In this document: positions 6,917 to 7,313 of the stretch, piece by piece | How the letters are laid out: each line of letters opens with the position of its first letter | Numbering within the stretch: position 1 is the first letter of the stretch | DNA from: Crocinitomicaceae bacterium | GTDB taxonomy: Bacteria; Bacteroidota; Bacteroidia; Flavobacteriales; Parvicellaceae | Assembly: GCA_002721285.1 (NCBI GenBank) | Contig: PBJU01000023.1 | Coordinates: 39,170 to 46,482 of the forward strand | Length of the DNA stretch: 7,313 bases | Reading direction: 5' to 3' | The notes under the pieces: generated by a model | Told to the model about the DNA's origin: nothing | Databases searched by the model: none | Seen by the model: the letters and a program-made list of their open reading frames with translations, nothing else | Position numbers and translations under genes: made by a program

Positions 6917-7008
6917 CTTAATTTAGCATTAGATTAATAATAAAAATACGAATTAAATTTTCGAATTGAAAAAAAATAAATATTTATCATTTTTTTGTAA
7001 TGTTGGTA
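6917..7008. promoter_or_regulatory. Divergent promoter region of the beta-oxidation cluster and prmC
   Basis: These 92 bp between two divergent genes must hold the promoter of the fad cluster and probably that of prmC. The stretch is almost pure A/T, with only a few C or G bases. A possible minus-strand promoter is annotated at 6941-6971. On the plus strand I see no acceptable TAnnTTTG element ahead of prmC; the T-run ending in TTTG at 6994-6997 has no TA at the correct distance. No ribosome-binding site is visible for either gene. Confidence 0.45.
6941..6971 (-). promoter_or_regulatory. Candidate Bacteroidota-type promoter of the fad cluster
   Basis: Read on the minus strand, TTTC (6971-6968) lies 19 bp before TATTTTTA (6948-6941). 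The Bacteroidota primary-sigma consensus is TTTG, a spacer of about 19-21 bp, then TAnnTTTG. This candidate matches three of four fixed bases in the upstream box and five of six in the downstream box. It would put transcription start roughly 20 bp before the ATG at 6916. The 19-bp spacer is bounded at both ends by the direct repeat AATTCG. Because the region is so A/T-rich, partial matches are easy to find, so confidence is low. Confidence 0.25.
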
Positions 7009-7313
7009 ATGAAGAATTTTGAACAGCTTAAAAAACATTTTATTGATAGTTTAAAAGATCAATATAAATTAAGAGAAATAAATTCTTTTTTTTTTCTGCT
7101 TTTAGAAAATGTAAAAAAATGGAATAGAATTGACTTCAATCTTCAAAGACTATTGGTTGTTGATCAAGAAGAAGAGTTGATTTTTCAAAATGCAATTCAT
7201 TCATTAAAAGAAGAAGTGCCTATTCAGTACATAATCGGTTCTGTTTTTTTTTATGATTTCTCACTCAAGGTTAATAATGGTGTTTTGATTCCTAGACCTG
7301 AAACAGAGGAACT
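7009..7313 (+). CDS. prmC: PrmC (HemK) release-factor glutamine N5-methyltransferase, N-terminal part (runs off the right edge)
   Basis: I translated 101 codons from the ATG at 7009; the frame stays open to the edge. PrmC methylates the Gln of the GGQ motif in peptide-chain release factors RF1 and RF2, using S-adenosylmethionine. The visible part is the helical N-terminal domain (about 1-65), then VPIQYIIG (70-77), FFYDFSLKV (80-88) and VLIPRPETEE (92-101). The PIQYI-G and LIPRPETEEL motifs are highly characteristic of the family. The SAM-binding GxGxG motif and the catalytic NPPY would lie beyond the window. An in-frame ATG at 7000 is also possible (MLVMKNF); 7009 is preferred because homologues begin close to this helix. 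Two long T runs, ten at 7086-7095 and nine at 7244-7252, are read in frame as Phe-rich stretches that fit the family, so there is no sign of a frameshift. It is divergent from the fad cluster and functionally unrelated to it. Confidence 0.88.
   Translation, partial: MKNFEQLKKHFIDSLKDQYKLREINSFFFLLLENVKKWNRIDFNLQRLLVVDQEEELIFQNAIHSLKEEVPIQYIIGSVFFYDFSLKVNNGVLIPRPETEE

Overview
The window is AT-rich (G+C not counted exactly, clearly low) and looks like a low-GC Bacteroidota chromosome, most likely a flavobacterium-like lineage. The basis is the aminotransferase N-terminus, the short Crp/Fnr regulator with the IASYLGIT...LSRIR helix-turn-helix, the KGGDFLI start of the acyl-CoA dehydrogenase, and the absence of Shine-Dalgarno sites before most genes. 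It reads as an ordinary, densely packed core-metabolism region. I see no insertion sequence, CRISPR array, tRNA, rRNA or phage gene.

Layout. On the minus strand at the left edge lie the first 71 codons of a PLP-dependent aminotransferase (1-215). It is preceded, in transcription order, by an exported thioredoxin-fold protein (234-866), probably in one transcript. A 203-bp divergent intergenic region (867-1069) follows. It contains a perfect FNR-style palindrome at 998-1011, upstream of a plus-strand Crp/Fnr family regulator (1070-1654). That gene converges, with a 16-bp gap, on a three-gene minus-strand fatty acid beta-oxidation cluster: acyl-CoA dehydrogenase (5153-6916), then FadI-type thiolase (3809-5095), then FadJ-type hydratase/dehydrogenase (1671-3809). 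The last two overlap by one base (TAATG). Divergent from the cluster, the right edge holds the first 101 codons of prmC, the release-factor glutamine methyltransferase (7009-7313).

How the genes work together. The three fad genes encode all four chemical steps of one beta-oxidation turn. The acyl-CoA dehydrogenase makes trans-2-enoyl-CoA. The FadJ-like protein hydrates it and oxidises the 3-hydroxyacyl-CoA. The FadI-like thiolase cleaves off acetyl-CoA. Thiolase and FadJ-like protein probably form a trifunctional complex. No acyl-CoA synthetase, electron-transfer flavoprotein or fatty-acid-responsive repressor is inside the window.

The most unusual observation is a Leu at position 111 of the FadJ-like protein. 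By motif alignment this replaces the middle Gly of the GGG motif that forms half of the enoyl-CoA hydratase oxyanion hole. Both catalytic Glu residues remain. I found no convincing undescribed multi-gene system.
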